The notes: generated from the letters alone by a model not told the origin. Counted from the first letter of the stretch, positions 44,836 to 53,771 are shown. The stretch is 64,000 nucleotides of DNA from Clostridium pasteurianum DSM 525 = ATCC 6013 (GCF_000807255.1 NZ_CP009268.1:526384-590383), one strand, 5' to 3'. Program-made: numbers and translations.

Positions 44836-44976
44836 ATGTCTACATTTATAGTTGGCGTAATTGTTATTGGACTTATAGGATTTTCAGGATATAAGGTATA
44901 TAAATCTCACAAAAATGGAGGTGGCTGCGGCTGCTCTGGTGGTTGTGATGGTTCTAGTGATTGTTGTAAACATTAA
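44836..44976 (+). CDS. FeoB-associated Cys-rich membrane protein
   Basis: A 46-residue protein: one membrane helix (FIVGVIVIGLIGFSGYKVYK) followed by a Cys-rich tail (GGGCGCSGGCDGSSDCCKH, six Cys). Small proteins of this form are regular partners of clostridial feoB and may deliver iron or help assembly. It begins one base after the feoB stop codon, and is clearly coupled to it. Confidence 0.85.
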   Translation: MSTFIVGVIVIGLIGFSGYKVYKSHKNGGGCGCSGGCDGSSDCCKH

Positions 44977-45009
44977 ATTTAGTATTTATTACTTTTTATA
45001 AGCTGTTAC

Positions 45010-45037
45010 ATATATGCAGTCTGCAGACTGTATATAT
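45010..45037 (+). terminator. Hairpin after the feo operon
   Basis: ATATATGCAGTCTGCAGACTGTATATAT, a 28-bp palindrome with one G-T pair. It has no T tract, so termination is uncertain. Confidence 0.5.
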
Positions 45038-45188
45038 GATAACTAATTTTAAGAAATATGGAATTCAATTGAATTTCATATTTTTATTAATGGGGTTAAA
45101 TAATTTTAACGATACTTTACATAGTTAAATATAAAAAATATAAAATTTAATAAATAAAAAAGTATCATATAAAAGGGTGTTGTTAATT

Positions 45189-45668
45189 ATGTATACCATA
45201 GATGATATTGATTATATAAGATCAAAATTAAAAAATAATGGATATAAGCTTACAAGGCAGAGGTTTCAGATAATAAATGTTATTAATAAAAATAAAAAAC
45301 ACATGAGTATTGATGAGATATACAGTAAAGTTAAAAGAAAAAATATAGGTCTTAGCACTGTTTACAGAAATGTTATTATACTTGAAAAAGTTGGAATATT
45401 AAAGTGCATAAATATATCTAATTCCAATTACTATGAGATAGAATGTACTGGAGAACATAAAGTCCATGTACATGCACAGTGTACAGAGTGTAATAAGTTA
45501 ATAGATATAGATGAAAGCAAATTATTTAAAAATTGGGAAATAATTATGGGAAAAATGGAACAGAATTACAATATCACAGTAGATAGTATAAGTATGGTGG
45601 TATCTAGTGTATGCAATAAATGCAGTGATTCTAGTGATACTTGGCAAGATCAGATTATAAATAAGTAA
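45189..45668 (+). CDS. Fur family metal regulator
   Basis: A 159-residue Fur/PerR/Zur-type repressor. DNA-binding domain (LKNNGYKLTRQRFQIINVI, LSTVYRNVIILEKVG) is followed by the regulatory metal region HKVHVHAQCTECNKLID and a second CxxC (SVCNKCSD), forming the structural zinc site. The ATG at 45189 is taken as start; AAAAGGGTG is about 10 nt upstream. It lies directly behind the feo operon, whose promoter carries Fur boxes, so it is a candidate controller; PerR or Zur function cannot be excluded. Confidence 0.88.
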   Translation: MYTIDDIDYIRSKLKNNGYKLTRQRFQIINVINKNKKHMSIDEIYSKVKRKNIGLSTVYRNVIILEKVGILKCINISNSNYYEIECTGEHKVHVHAQCTECNKLIDIDESKLFKNWEIIMGKMEQNYNITVDSISMVVSSVCNKCSDSSDTWQDQIINK

Positions 45669-45884
45669 TTTTACATAAATTTTTATTTAATTAGTAATAT
45701 TTTATGTTATAAATCTTATTTTAGATATATAAGAGTCTTATTCTGTAAAGGAGTTATCTAAACTTAGTTCAGAACAAACTCAATTAATTGAGTTTTATTA
45801 TAAAGTTAGTAGTAAACTCAATTCTTTTTATTTATACTGAAAGGATATTAAAAGGGAGTGTTGTAGAATGTTAATGAGAGTTTT

Positions 45885-45933
45885 AAAAAAACTGTCTTAC
45901 AACGTATATGCATACATTGTAAGACAGTTTTTT
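45885..45933. terminator. Strong bidirectional terminator
   Basis: AAAAAACTGTCTTACAA / TTGTAAGACAGTTTTTT stem between the convergent Fur-family and AI-2E genes. A smaller palindrome AACTCAATTAATTGAGTT lies at about 45778-45796. Confidence 0.88.
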
Positions 45934-45935
45934 GG

Positions 45936-47096
45936 CTATTTTAACTTTTCAGGTGAAATTTTTTTTGCTTTTAGTCTCGGATAAACATCTTCTCTTAAAA
46001 GAGTATATATTACTGAAAATACGGGTACACTTACCAGCATTCCCACAATACCAAAAGTGCTTCCAAGCAGTGTTATTGCAGCCAATACCCAAATAGCAGG
46101 CAGACCTACAGAATTTCCTACTACTCTTGGATATATTAGATTACCTTCTATTTGCTGCAGTATGAAAAATAAGATTATAAACCATAGGGCCTTTACAGGA
46201 TCCGATACCAAAATTAGAAAGGTTCCTACAAATAATCCTATAAAACCTCCTACTAGAGGAATTAATGCCGTAAAAGATATTAATACTCCTATTATTAAGG
46301 CATAAGGTAAGCCCAATATAGTCATACTTATAAAGAACATAGCCCCTAAAATTACTGCCTCAAGACATTGACCAGATATAAAGTTTGAAAAAATTTTACT
46401 TGAAAGTCTTAGTATATATAGAATTCTATCTACTTTTCCTTCTGGTAAATAGGCATACATAATTTTCTTAAATTGCTTTGAAAGTTTTTCTTTTTGAATT
46501 AAAATATAAATTGCAAACACAAGGCCTAAAATAAAATTGAGAATACCACTGAATATAGAGCTAGCTATACTTACAGTTAAGCCTAAAATATTAGTAGTAC
46601 CAATTTTTAGAAAATCAAGAGCTGTTTTATTGATTTCATCCCAGTTGATATTGTTTATGGTGTTTATGGGAATTATTTCAGGCAGTTTTAACATCAGTCT
46701 ATTATATAACCCTTGAAGTTTTAAAATAGAATTTGATACATTTGTACTAAGGGTGCTAATGGTATCAATTAATTCTGGAATAACGATACCAGTAACGAGT
46801 ATTATAATGGCCAGTATAAATATAATTGTCAATAAAATACTTATAGGACGTTTGATTTTATCATTTATGTTCTTTTTACTTTTTAAATTATAAGAAAATA
46901 GTTTTTTCTCAATTATTCTCATGGGTACGTTAAGGACAAAGGCCATACACATACCTAGTAAAAAGGGAGTTAGTATTTGAAAAGTTCTGCTAAAAAAACT
47001 CGACACAGTTGAAAGATTTTGTAATCCCCAATATAGTAAAACAGCTATTACTATAATTGAAATAATTTTTTGCATATTTCTGCGATTAAGTTCCAA
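45936..47096 (-). CDS. AI-2E family transporter
   Basis: A 386-residue polytopic protein of the AI-2E transporter (TqsA/YdbI, UPF0118) family with eight predicted helices, a long soluble loop (about 95-190), and the family blocks LNFILGLVFAIYILIQKE, SGQCLEAVILGAMFFI, FIILFFILQQIEGNLIYPRV and NSVGLPAIWVLAAITLLGS. Members export AI-2, other small molecules, or act as Na+/H+ antiporters; substrate unknown. The start is a TTG eight nt behind GGGAGGAG; upstream in-frame starts lack a site. Confidence 0.88.
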   Translation of the reverse strand: MELNRRNMQKIISIIVIAVLLYWGLQNLSTVSSFFSRTFQILTPFLLGMCMAFVLNVPMRIIEKKLFSYNLKSKKNINDKIKRPISILLTIIFILAIIILVTGIVIPELIDTISTLSTNVSNSILKLQGLYNRLMLKLPEIIPINTINNINWDEINKTALDFLKIGTTNILGLTVSIASSIFSGILNFILGLVFAIYILIQKEKLSKQFKKIMYAYLPEGKVDRILYILRLSSKIFSNFISGQCLEAVILGAMFFISMTILGLPYALIIGVLISFTALIPLVGGFIGLFVGTFLILVSDPVKALWFIILFFILQQIEGNLIYPRVVGNSVGLPAIWVLAAITLLGSTFGIVGMLVSVPVFSVIYTLLREDVYPRLKAKKISPEKLK

Positions 47097-47459
47097 GTCA
47101 ATTTCTCCTCCCATTCCCCATGTGTAATTAGCATATAAATTATAGTGAATATACATTTATTTAGTAACCATTTCTGTTTTGAGTATTTAATCTATAAAAA
47201 TATTAAACTCAAGTGCAATAAGCTTGAGTTTAATATATCAATTGATATGATAATTGTCAATCTAATGAAAAAAGATGAGGTGAAAACAATTGATAATTGA
47301 AATTGACAGCAGGTTAAAATAATAAATAGATAGCTTAAAATGAAGGGGATTTTTAAAAAAATTTATAATGGTATATTTCAGTGAATCAGTATATAATATT
47401 AATATCAGTAAAATTAAATCTTAGGTATTTGCTGCCCATATTAATAGTGAAATAATTAT

Positions 47460-47579
47460 TTATCCGATGACTACCAGCCGTAATACTCCCAGTGCACTTT
47501 GTACAGTGGGAGACAACGGCTGCTATGTCCCTGGATAACAATTTCTAAACTTCAGATGAAAAAAACATCTGAAGTAAAG
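47460..47579 (+). repeat. Structured repeat family 1, copy 7
   Basis: Sense-oriented copy that defines the architecture: TTATCC...GGATAA outer stem, GACTA motif, AGCCGT/ACGGCT stem, CTCCCA/TGGGAG closing a small loop (GCACTTTGTACAG is a vestige of the arm), then TCTAAA and a perfect 3' hairpin ACTTCAGATG / CATCTGAAGT. It is the main content of the 580-nt gap between the AI-2E and coiled-coil genes. Confidence 0.8.
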
Positions 47580-47679
47580 AACTTTGTTTATAGAATTTAT
47601 TGAAATAGTTGTATTAATATATAGAAAAGTGGTCAAAATCATGAAAAAGAGTATAAACTTATAATTAGGTGGTGAAATA

Positions 47680-48024
47680 GTGGATAAAGAGATTTTGGAA
47701 ATATTAAAGAGATTAGAGCTGGGACAAAATGAGTTAAAGAAAAACTACGCAAGTCTAGAACTAGGACAGAAAGAGTTAAAGGAAAACTACGCAAGTTTGG
47801 AACGGGGACAGAGTAGGTTAGAAGTAAGGCTTAATGAGACTTATGAAATAGTAAGAACTCTTGAACATTCAGCAGAAGTAAGCAAAGCTGAGCATGATAA
47901 AATGAACAATGATATAGTGCACATAAAAGGTAATGTAGAAGGGCTTAGAAAAGACCTATCAACAGTGGAGATAGTAACGGCAAATAATTACGCAGATATA
48001 GCAAAATTAAAAGCAATAAAATAA
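47680..48024 (+). CDS. Coiled-coil protein with 14-residue repeats
   Basis: A 114-residue, almost wholly helical, charged protein. The N-terminal half has three 14-residue repeats (LELGQNELKKNYAS, LELGQKELKENYAS, LERGQSRLEVRLNE); the rest keeps heptad-like spacing (VHIKGNVEGLRKDLSTVEIV). No domain of known function. Start is a GTG behind AGGTGGTG. The first two repeats are also very similar at DNA level, so the copy number could vary between strains. Terminator follows directly. Confidence 0.7.
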   Translation: MDKEILEILKRLELGQNELKKNYASLELGQKELKENYASLERGQSRLEVRLNETYEIVRTLEHSAEVSKAEHDKMNNDIVHIKGNVEGLRKDLSTVEIVTANNYADIAKLKAIK

Positions 48025-48056
48025 CTAGGGTAAGCAAATATCCCCTAGTTATTTTA
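48023..48056 (+). terminator. Terminator of the coiled-coil gene
   Basis: AACTAGGG / CCCTAGTT stem then ATTTTATT, starting at the stop codon. Confidence 0.8.
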
Positions 48057-48089
48057 TTGTCATAACGTATAGGAAAAGGAGTAGAAATT

Positions 48090-48461
48090 ATGTTTACTTA
48101 TGAAGTGATTAAAAAGGTGAAATTTGATGCAGCACATTTTATTCCTGAATATAAGGGTAAGTGTAGAAATATCCATGGACATACTTGGTTTGTAGAAGCA
48201 GGGGTAAAGGGCAATAAATTAGAAAATGGAATGCTATTTGATTTTACAATTCTAAAGAAAGAATTGAAGAGCATTTGTGATGAATTCGATCATAAATTTT
48301 TAAATGAATTAGAAGAATTTAAAGAGCTTGCTCCAACGGCAGAAAATATAGGAAGAGTTATATATGAAAAAATTGAAGATAAGCTTGATAAGGGCTTAGA
48401 ACTCAGCTTTATAAAAGTTTTTGAAAATCCTGATTCTTGGGTTACTGTAACTAAGGATTAA
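48090..48461 (+). CDS. queD: 6-carboxytetrahydropterin synthase
   Basis: A 123-residue QueD that converts dihydroneopterin triphosphate to 6-carboxytetrahydropterin in queuosine biosynthesis. Zinc-binding His at about 16, 29 and 31 (FDAAHFI, NIHGHTW) and the catalytic Cys25 (KCRNIHGH) are present, with the late EFDHKFLNE motif. AAGGAG precedes the ATG. It precedes queE, the next enzyme, by 172 nt; no preQ1 riboswitch was seen upstream. Confidence 0.93.
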   Translation: MFTYEVIKKVKFDAAHFIPEYKGKCRNIHGHTWFVEAGVKGNKLENGMLFDFTILKKELKSICDEFDHKFLNELEEFKELAPTAENIGRVIYEKIEDKLDKGLELSFIKVFENPDSWVTVTKD

Positions 48462-48633
48462 TAAAATTATTAGATTAAAAGAAAGTATTTTAAATTTTCA
48501 GAGGCTGTAAACAGAAAAGTTCATTTGGAACAAAGCAATCTGTTTATAAGCAGCTGAATTATAGATAGGATTGTCATACATAATATAACATATAAGTTAA
48601 TTAGAACTACAACAAGATTAGGAGGAATAGTCT

Positions 48634-49386
48634 ATGCCGCAAAGAGCCTATATAAAGGAAATATTTAAATCAATACAGGGTGAAGCTGAATATGTAGGTT
48701 ATGAACAGATATTTGTAAGATTTATAGGCTGCAATATAAAATGCAATTATTGTGATACAGACATAAATAAATCTGAACATTTAAAGTTTTATAAAAATTG
48801 GGATTTGAATAATTATGAGTCAGTTAAAAATCCAGTAAGTCCAGAGGAACTCATAAAGCTCATAGAAAAATTAGATCCTGAAAACAGTGTTCACTCTATC
48901 AGTCTTACTGGAGGAGAGCCTTTAATTAACATAGATTTTTTAAAAGAATTTTTACCTAAATTTAAAAGAGCCAGGGATACTAAAATATTTTTAGAAACTA
49001 ATGGGACTTTAGCAGAGGAGCTTAGCGGCATAGCTGAATATGTAGATATTGTATCCATGGATTTAAAGCTGGCAAGTTATCTAGAAGATAAGAAGAATTT
49101 AATGAATGAACATAGATTATTCTTAAAGCAGTGCGTGGAAAATAATATAGCAACTTATGTAAAAGTAGTTATAGATAATAATTTCAATCAGGAAGAGTTA
49201 AATAATTATTTGGCATTAGTGGAGCCCTACAGGAACAATATAAAGGTATATATTCAACCTATGATGCAGGGGGATAAGATGCTTGTAAATTCAGAAAAAT
49301 TAAGAGCTGCCTTTGAACTTTGTAAAAGTAAGGGATTGGTTCCAAGGATAATACCTCAAATACATAAGATGCTATCTTTAAATTAA
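48634..49386 (+). CDS. queE: 7-carboxy-7-deazaguanine synthase
   Basis: A 250-residue radical SAM enzyme that contracts 6-carboxytetrahydropterin to 7-carboxy-7-deazaguanine. The [4Fe-4S] motif is CNIKCNYC (C33, C37, C40), followed by the SAM-binding LTGGEPL. N-terminal KEIFKSIQGEAEYVG is the QueE signature. AGGAGG precedes the ATG. queC and folE are not in the window. Confidence 0.94.
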   Translation: MPQRAYIKEIFKSIQGEAEYVGYEQIFVRFIGCNIKCNYCDTDINKSEHLKFYKNWDLNNYESVKNPVSPEELIKLIEKLDPENSVHSISLTGGEPLINIDFLKEFLPKFKRARDTKIFLETNGTLAEELSGIAEYVDIVSMDLKLASYLEDKKNLMNEHRLFLKQCVENNIATYVKVVIDNNFNQEELNNYLALVEPYRNNIKVYIQPMMQGDKMLVNSEKLRAAFELCKSKGLVPRIIPQIHKMLSLN

Positions 49387-49445
49387 TAGCATTGTATTTG
49401 CTTATACTTGGATAGATAACTTTAATTTTATATATAAAGTATGGA

Positions 49446-49486
49446 GAAGTACAAGACTATGAAAAAGTATAGTTTGTACTTCTTTT
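49446..49486. terminator. Terminator between queE and the HD-GYP gene
   Basis: GAAGTACAAGACTAT...ATAGTTTGTACTTC stem followed by TTTT. It can serve both convergent genes. Confidence 0.7.
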
Positions 49487-49489
49487 GCC

Positions 49490-50548
49490 CTATAAGTATT
49501 TAGTATCTAGAAATAACTGTTTTACGTATAAGTCTTTATTATCTTTTAAATCTATGAAACCGTCTTCTGATAATAATAAAGGCCTTAAAAAATCATTTTT
49601 ATGTATTTGTATTATTTTACATACTCTATCATCACTGAGTAATACATTCTCACCCATATAATAATTAATCATGTGATTCAAAAATATTGTACAGTAATTG
49701 TAATCAAGCTTTCCTATACTGTCTTCTTTAATTATCTGCAATGCTTCAAAAGGCTTCTTTCTTGATCTATAGGCTCTATTGGAATTAATTGCATCAAAGG
49801 TATCAGCAATAGCAATTATTTTTGCAAAAGGATGAATTTTATCAGCTTTTAATCTCAAAGGATATCCTGATCCATCTTCTCTTTCATGATGCATAAGTAT
49901 GGAATTAGCTACTGATTTGTCCAAAAAGTTTATTTTGTTTATGAGTTGATAGCCTATTATAGGATGAGTCCTTAATTTATTTATTTCATTAAGGGTCAAT
50001 TTATCTACTTTATTTATAATAGAATTATCTATTTTAGTTTTTCCAAAATCATGCAATATGGATGCATAAGTAAGTAAATTTAATTGTTTATCATCTAGTC
50101 CAATCCATTTTCCAAGTATTAAACTTAGGGCTGCCACATTAACCCCATGCCTGTAAATGCTGTCTTTACCGCTGCCATAAAGCACAATATTTTTTATAAT
50201 AGAATCTGTAAAGTATAGGGATTCTTTTATTTTAGCAGAAAAACTTCTAATGTCTTCCATGTCTATTGAATCTAATTTATTGGCTTTAGAAAATAATTTT
50301 TCCAAATTAAAAGTAAGTTTAATAAAATCTTCTTCTATTTTGATTAAATCCTTTTGAGTATATTCTTCTAGTTCATAATATATTTCAATATGACTGTAAA
50401 TATATTTTTCTCTTAATTTTTCTATTAATTTGTTTGTTAAAGGTATTCCCTTTTCTACAAGTACAATGTTATCATATTTTATGGGATTAACAAGTATCAT
50501 GCCTTCTTTTAAATCTTTAACTTTTATAGTTTTTTTATTATTTTCCAT
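49490..50548 (-). CDS. HD-GYP domain protein, likely c-di-GMP phosphodiesterase
   Basis: A 352-residue protein with an N-terminal helical region (about 1-125) and an HD-GYP domain. The catalytic HDFGK lies near 166-170, and HHEREDGSGYP near 217-227, so both metal-binding HD residues and the GYP tripeptide are intact. HD-GYP enzymes hydrolyse cyclic di-GMP (or cGAMP). No membrane or receiver domain. A PilZ c-di-GMP receptor is encoded divergently next to it. A terminator is shared with queE. Confidence 0.9.
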   Translation of the reverse strand: MENNKKTIKVKDLKEGMILVNPIKYDNIVLVEKGIPLTNKLIEKLREKYIYSHIEIYYELEEYTQKDLIKIEEDFIKLTFNLEKLFSKANKLDSIDMEDIRSFSAKIKESLYFTDSIIKNIVLYGSGKDSIYRHGVNVAALSLILGKWIGLDDKQLNLLTYASILHDFGKTKIDNSIINKVDKLTLNEINKLRTHPIIGYQLINKINFLDKSVANSILMHHEREDGSGYPLRLKADKIHPFAKIIAIADTFDAINSNRAYRSRKKPFEALQIIKEDSIGKLDYNYCTIFLNHMINYYMGENVLLSDDRVCKIIQIHKNDFLRPLLLSEDGFIDLKDNKDLYVKQLFLDTKYL

Positions 50549-51008
50549 ATATAAGCAGCACTCCTTGTAACTTAATTACAGTAATTAAGTTTATTTTACC
50601 TTAATTGAAATCCATTATCAAGAATATTTTGGAAATTATTATTACATTAAACATTGAATAACTAGGATTTAATAGTTATAAAATAATATATTTTATCTAG
50701 AAAAAATATATGTATACTTTTACTAATTAGTATAAAAATGTATAATAGGTTGATAATCATTATTGATTAAAGTATAATGATTTCATATAACTGATTATAT
50801 AATTATTTTAATAATATATGAGCCAATATATCTTCAAGTATAAAATTAAGAATTTTAATTTTATGCGAATTACTATATAGATTACCATAGAACACTAGGT
50901 CTGATAGTAATGGGATAAATTATCTGAATTTAAATATAGAGTAGTAAAGTTAATCCTCCAAGGTTAACATTCATTGATAACAATCAATAAGAAGAGGTGA
51001 CCAGCTTC
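50549..51008. other. Divergent intergenic region with Fur-box-like sites
   Basis: About 460 AT-rich nt between the HD-GYP and PilZ genes. TTGATAATCATTATTGATTAA (50750-50770) resembles a Fur box, TACTAATTAGTA (50721-50732) is a palindrome, and ATTGATAACAATCAAT (50973-50988) lies just before the PilZ ribosome binding site. No gene seen. Confidence 0.5.
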
Positions 51009-51371
51009 ATGAAAAATAATTATAATAATAACTATCAATTTAACAGAAACAGTATATTTAAAAAAAATAAAAGAATTTATAAAAGACTTAAGTATAATGA
51101 TACTATAATTATAACCAGTATAAACGGTGAAAAAACTAATTTAAAGCTGCAGGGAATAAACCTATCCATTTCAGGAATAGGCTTTGTATCTAGAAGCAAA
51201 TTTGAAATAAATGATGTGCTTGAGGTAATATTTAAATATGATAAAATAACTATACCAGCAATAGTGCAGGTAATGCATATAAGTATATATGACAATGGAT
51301 ACTTTATAGGTGGTCAGTTTGTTGCGTTGCATAATACTTATATAGAAATTCTAAAACAGGAACTATCTTAG
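51009..51371 (+). CDS. PilZ domain protein
   Basis: A 120-residue single-domain PilZ protein. The c-di-GMP binding pattern is recognisable: basic RIYKRLKYND and NLSISGIGF (N/DxSxxG). The N-terminus is Asn-rich (KNNYNNNYQFNRNS). The start is an ATG at 51009 about 11 nt behind AGAGG; the in-frame GTG at 50997 overlaps that site. It probably senses c-di-GMP levels set by the divergent HD-GYP enzyme. The partner it acts on is unknown. Confidence 0.8.
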   Translation: MKNNYNNNYQFNRNSIFKKNKRIYKRLKYNDTIIITSINGEKTNLKLQGINLSISGIGFVSRSKFEINDVLEVIFKYDKITIPAIVQVMHISIYDNGYFIGGQFVALHNTYIEILKQELS

Positions 51372-51618
51372 TTTTATGAAATAAGAGATTATAGTGAAGA
51401 TACTATAAAATAAAATCCTATATGTAATTTAAACTATTTTAGGTAATATTTCATCTCAATGTGCTATATAGATAGTATATAAGAATAAAAATTGATATAG
51501 ACAAGCAACTTTATATAAAGTTGGATTTTAAAATTAAGACTCAAAAGTTTTATTTTTTAAAATAATGTTTTAATACATTGAATGTCTATAGTTAGCAATT
51601 TAAAATGAGGTGAAAAAT

Positions 51619-52767
51619 TTGTTAGAGAAAAGAGCCAGCAGAGGAACAAGTCCAGCCATATTAATTATTTTATTGCCAATAGGTATGCTTTTACTTTTAA
51701 TTATGGCATCACTTAAAAATCAATTCAGTTTAATAATACAGAACACAATAGTCCAAAGCTTTACAACTATATTCTTAAGTATAATTCTAGAGGCCATTCC
51801 ATTTATAATAATTGGAGTTTTCATATCTTCGTTAATTCAGATTTTTGTATCTGAAGAAACTATATCTAAAATACTGCCTAAAAATAAATTTGTAGGAATT
51901 TTTTTGGCGGGAATCATAGGAATAGTATTTCCAGTATGTGAATGTGCCATAGTTCCCATAGTTAGAAGATTATTAAAAAAGGGAATGCCTTTATACATAG
52001 GAATCACCTTCATGCTATCAGTTCCAATAATAAATCCTGTAGTACTGGTATCAACTTATTATGCCTTTCTTGGAAATCCATATATGGTTTTATTGAGGGC
52101 AGGTATAGGGTGCACTAGTGCTATGCTTATTGGATTTATAATAAGTAAAATTGAACCTGAAAATAAGATCCAAGAAAATAGACAAGTTGTTACCAGACAG
52201 AATCTATGTAATCGCTGGATATATAATTTAAATACGGATAAAACTAAAAATAAAGTAGATTTCCACATACATGATGCAATTCATCATCATGAGCATGGAG
52301 GAGAATGCAGCTGTGGTCATGATCACAGTAAATCTGGAAAAAATATGAGTATTGCAGATTCCGTTGTGGATATACTGGAACATACTAGCAGCGAACTTCG
52401 CAGTGTGGGGAAATTTGTTATAGCAGGAGCTTTTTTATCTTCAATAATGCAGGTGGTACTCCCTAGAAAATATATGTTATCCATAGGTCATAATACTATT
52501 ATTTCAATTGTAATTATGATAGCTTTGGCATATTTGTTATCTGTTTGTTCAGAAACAGATGCCTTTATTGCAAGAAGCTTTGCAGCACAATTCAGCAGCG
52601 GTTCCATAATAGCATTTTTAGTCTTTGGTCCAATGATGGATATAAAAAATACCATCATGCTAAGCCAAGCCTTTAAGGCAAAATTTATTATGAAGCTGAC
52701 AATATTGATATTTATAGCAGCTTTTGCTGGAGGAATTATTGTAAATATGGCAGGGGTTAAAATATAG
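51619..52767 (+). CDS. YcgR/ArsP-type permease with His-rich loop
   Basis: A 382-residue permease (DUF318/ArsP_1 family) with eight or more helices. Core motifs are VFPVCECAIVPIVRRLLKKG and SVPIINPVVLVSTYYAF, repeated in degenerate form in the second half (SVCSETDAFIARSF, FGPMMDIKNTIML). The cytoplasmic loop (about 190-240) is His/Cys-rich (HIHDAIHHHEHGGECSCGHD), suggesting metal binding. Start is a TTG behind GAGG, spaced 8 nt. It forms a pair with the TIGR03943 protein 10 nt downstream. Zinc or organoarsenical transport are the known possibilities. Confidence 0.82.
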   Translation: MLEKRASRGTSPAILIILLPIGMLLLLIMASLKNQFSLIIQNTIVQSFTTIFLSIILEAIPFIIIGVFISSLIQIFVSEETISKILPKNKFVGIFLAGIIGIVFPVCECAIVPIVRRLLKKGMPLYIGITFMLSVPIINPVVLVSTYYAFLGNPYMVLLRAGIGCTSAMLIGFIISKIEPENKIQENRQVVTRQNLCNRWIYNLNTDKTKNKVDFHIHDAIHHHEHGGECSCGHDHSKSGKNMSIADSVVDILEHTSSELRSVGKFVIAGAFLSSIMQVVLPRKYMLSIGHNTIISIVIMIALAYLLSVCSETDAFIARSFAAQFSSGSIIAFLVFGPMMDIKNTIMLSQAFKAKFIMKLTILIFIAAFAGGIIVNMAGVKI

Positions 52768-52777
52768 GGGGAGTTTC

Positions 52778-53578
52778 ATGTTTAAAATAAATATTAAAGA
52801 ATTGAAGTGGTTTATAATATTATTTGGTTTCTCTTACTGCCTATATTATCTTATTTCCAGTAAAAAGATATATCTTTTTATTCATCCAAGACTTACTATT
52901 TATATGTATTTTTCATTATTTATCTTTATAATATTGACTCTGCTTCAGATAAAAAAGATATTTAAGGTGAAAAACGAAAATATGAAGGCAGCTTCCAGCA
53001 TATTTTTACTTCCTTTGATTTTAATATATCTGGTAAATCCTCAGGGAATAAATGCTCAGATGGTATCACAAAAGGGATTTTCTACCAATGCATCTTTGAC
53101 AGGAAATTTAGAAGCCAATAAAACTTCTGCTGTGAAAACTAAAGCTAATGCTGATGTTGATTTACAAGTCAGTGATGATACAATGCAAGGAGGAAATATA
53201 AATATAAATGAGCAGAATTATTCCGATGTAGTAAATGAAATAACCTATAATATGAATAAATATAAAGGAAGAACTATAAAAATCAATGGTTTTGTATATA
53301 CAGATAATACTTTCCCAAAGAATACTTTTGTAATTGGACGAATGCTTATAATATGCTGTGCAGCAGATGCAGAAATGGTGGGACTCGCCTTTAAAATGGA
53401 TAAACCTGTAATTCAAAAGGATCAGTGGGTAGAGATTACCGGGGTACTGGATACTATGGCTAACTTTGATAAGGAAGATACAGATAATAGGACTATACCC
53501 TTTATTAAGGTTACTGCTGTGAAACCAATTCAGAAGCCAAGTAACCCCTATGTATATCTAAAAGCTTCTGGTAATTAA
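52778..53578 (+). CDS. TIGR03943 family putative permease subunit (YcgQ-like)
   Basis: A 266-residue protein with three N-terminal helices (about 7-28, 33-55, 70-90) and a C-terminal exposed domain (about 140-266: YKGRTIKINGFVYTDNTF, IICCAADAEMVGLAFKM, WVEITGVLDTMANF, PFIKVTAVKPI). The CC-A-D-A block is typical of the family. It is always encoded with a YcgR-type permease, as here, and probably forms a complex with it. GGGGGAG precedes the ATG. The linker (about 95-140) is low in complexity. Confidence 0.85.
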   Translation: MFKINIKELKWFIILFGFSYCLYYLISSKKIYLFIHPRLTIYMYFSLFIFIILTLLQIKKIFKVKNENMKAASSIFLLPLILIYLVNPQGINAQMVSQKGFSTNASLTGNLEANKTSAVKTKANADVDLQVSDDTMQGGNININEQNYSDVVNEITYNMNKYKGRTIKINGFVYTDNTFPKNTFVIGRMLIICCAADAEMVGLAFKMDKPVIQKDQWVEITGVLDTMANFDKEDTDNRTIPFIKVTAVKPIQKPSNPYVYLKASGN

Positions 53579-53771
53579 ATTATACAGATACCAGTTCAGG
53601 AATAAAATATTTATATAATTATTTACTCTCATGTAATTTAAAGCATAGTCAATTAAAAGGTTTTTTGCATATATTATATATGGGTTAGGGTTAATGTAAA
53701 TTAATATACAGAAGAAAATTTTTATAGATAAGCTTAATATACGGCAGTTAGTTATTAGATAAACTTATTAA

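Noticed and set aside
45868-45984. 38-codon plus-strand ORF with GGGAG upstream
   Set aside because: It runs through a bidirectional terminator and overlaps the end of the AI-2E gene; the coding sequence is mostly the terminator stem and antisense of that gene.
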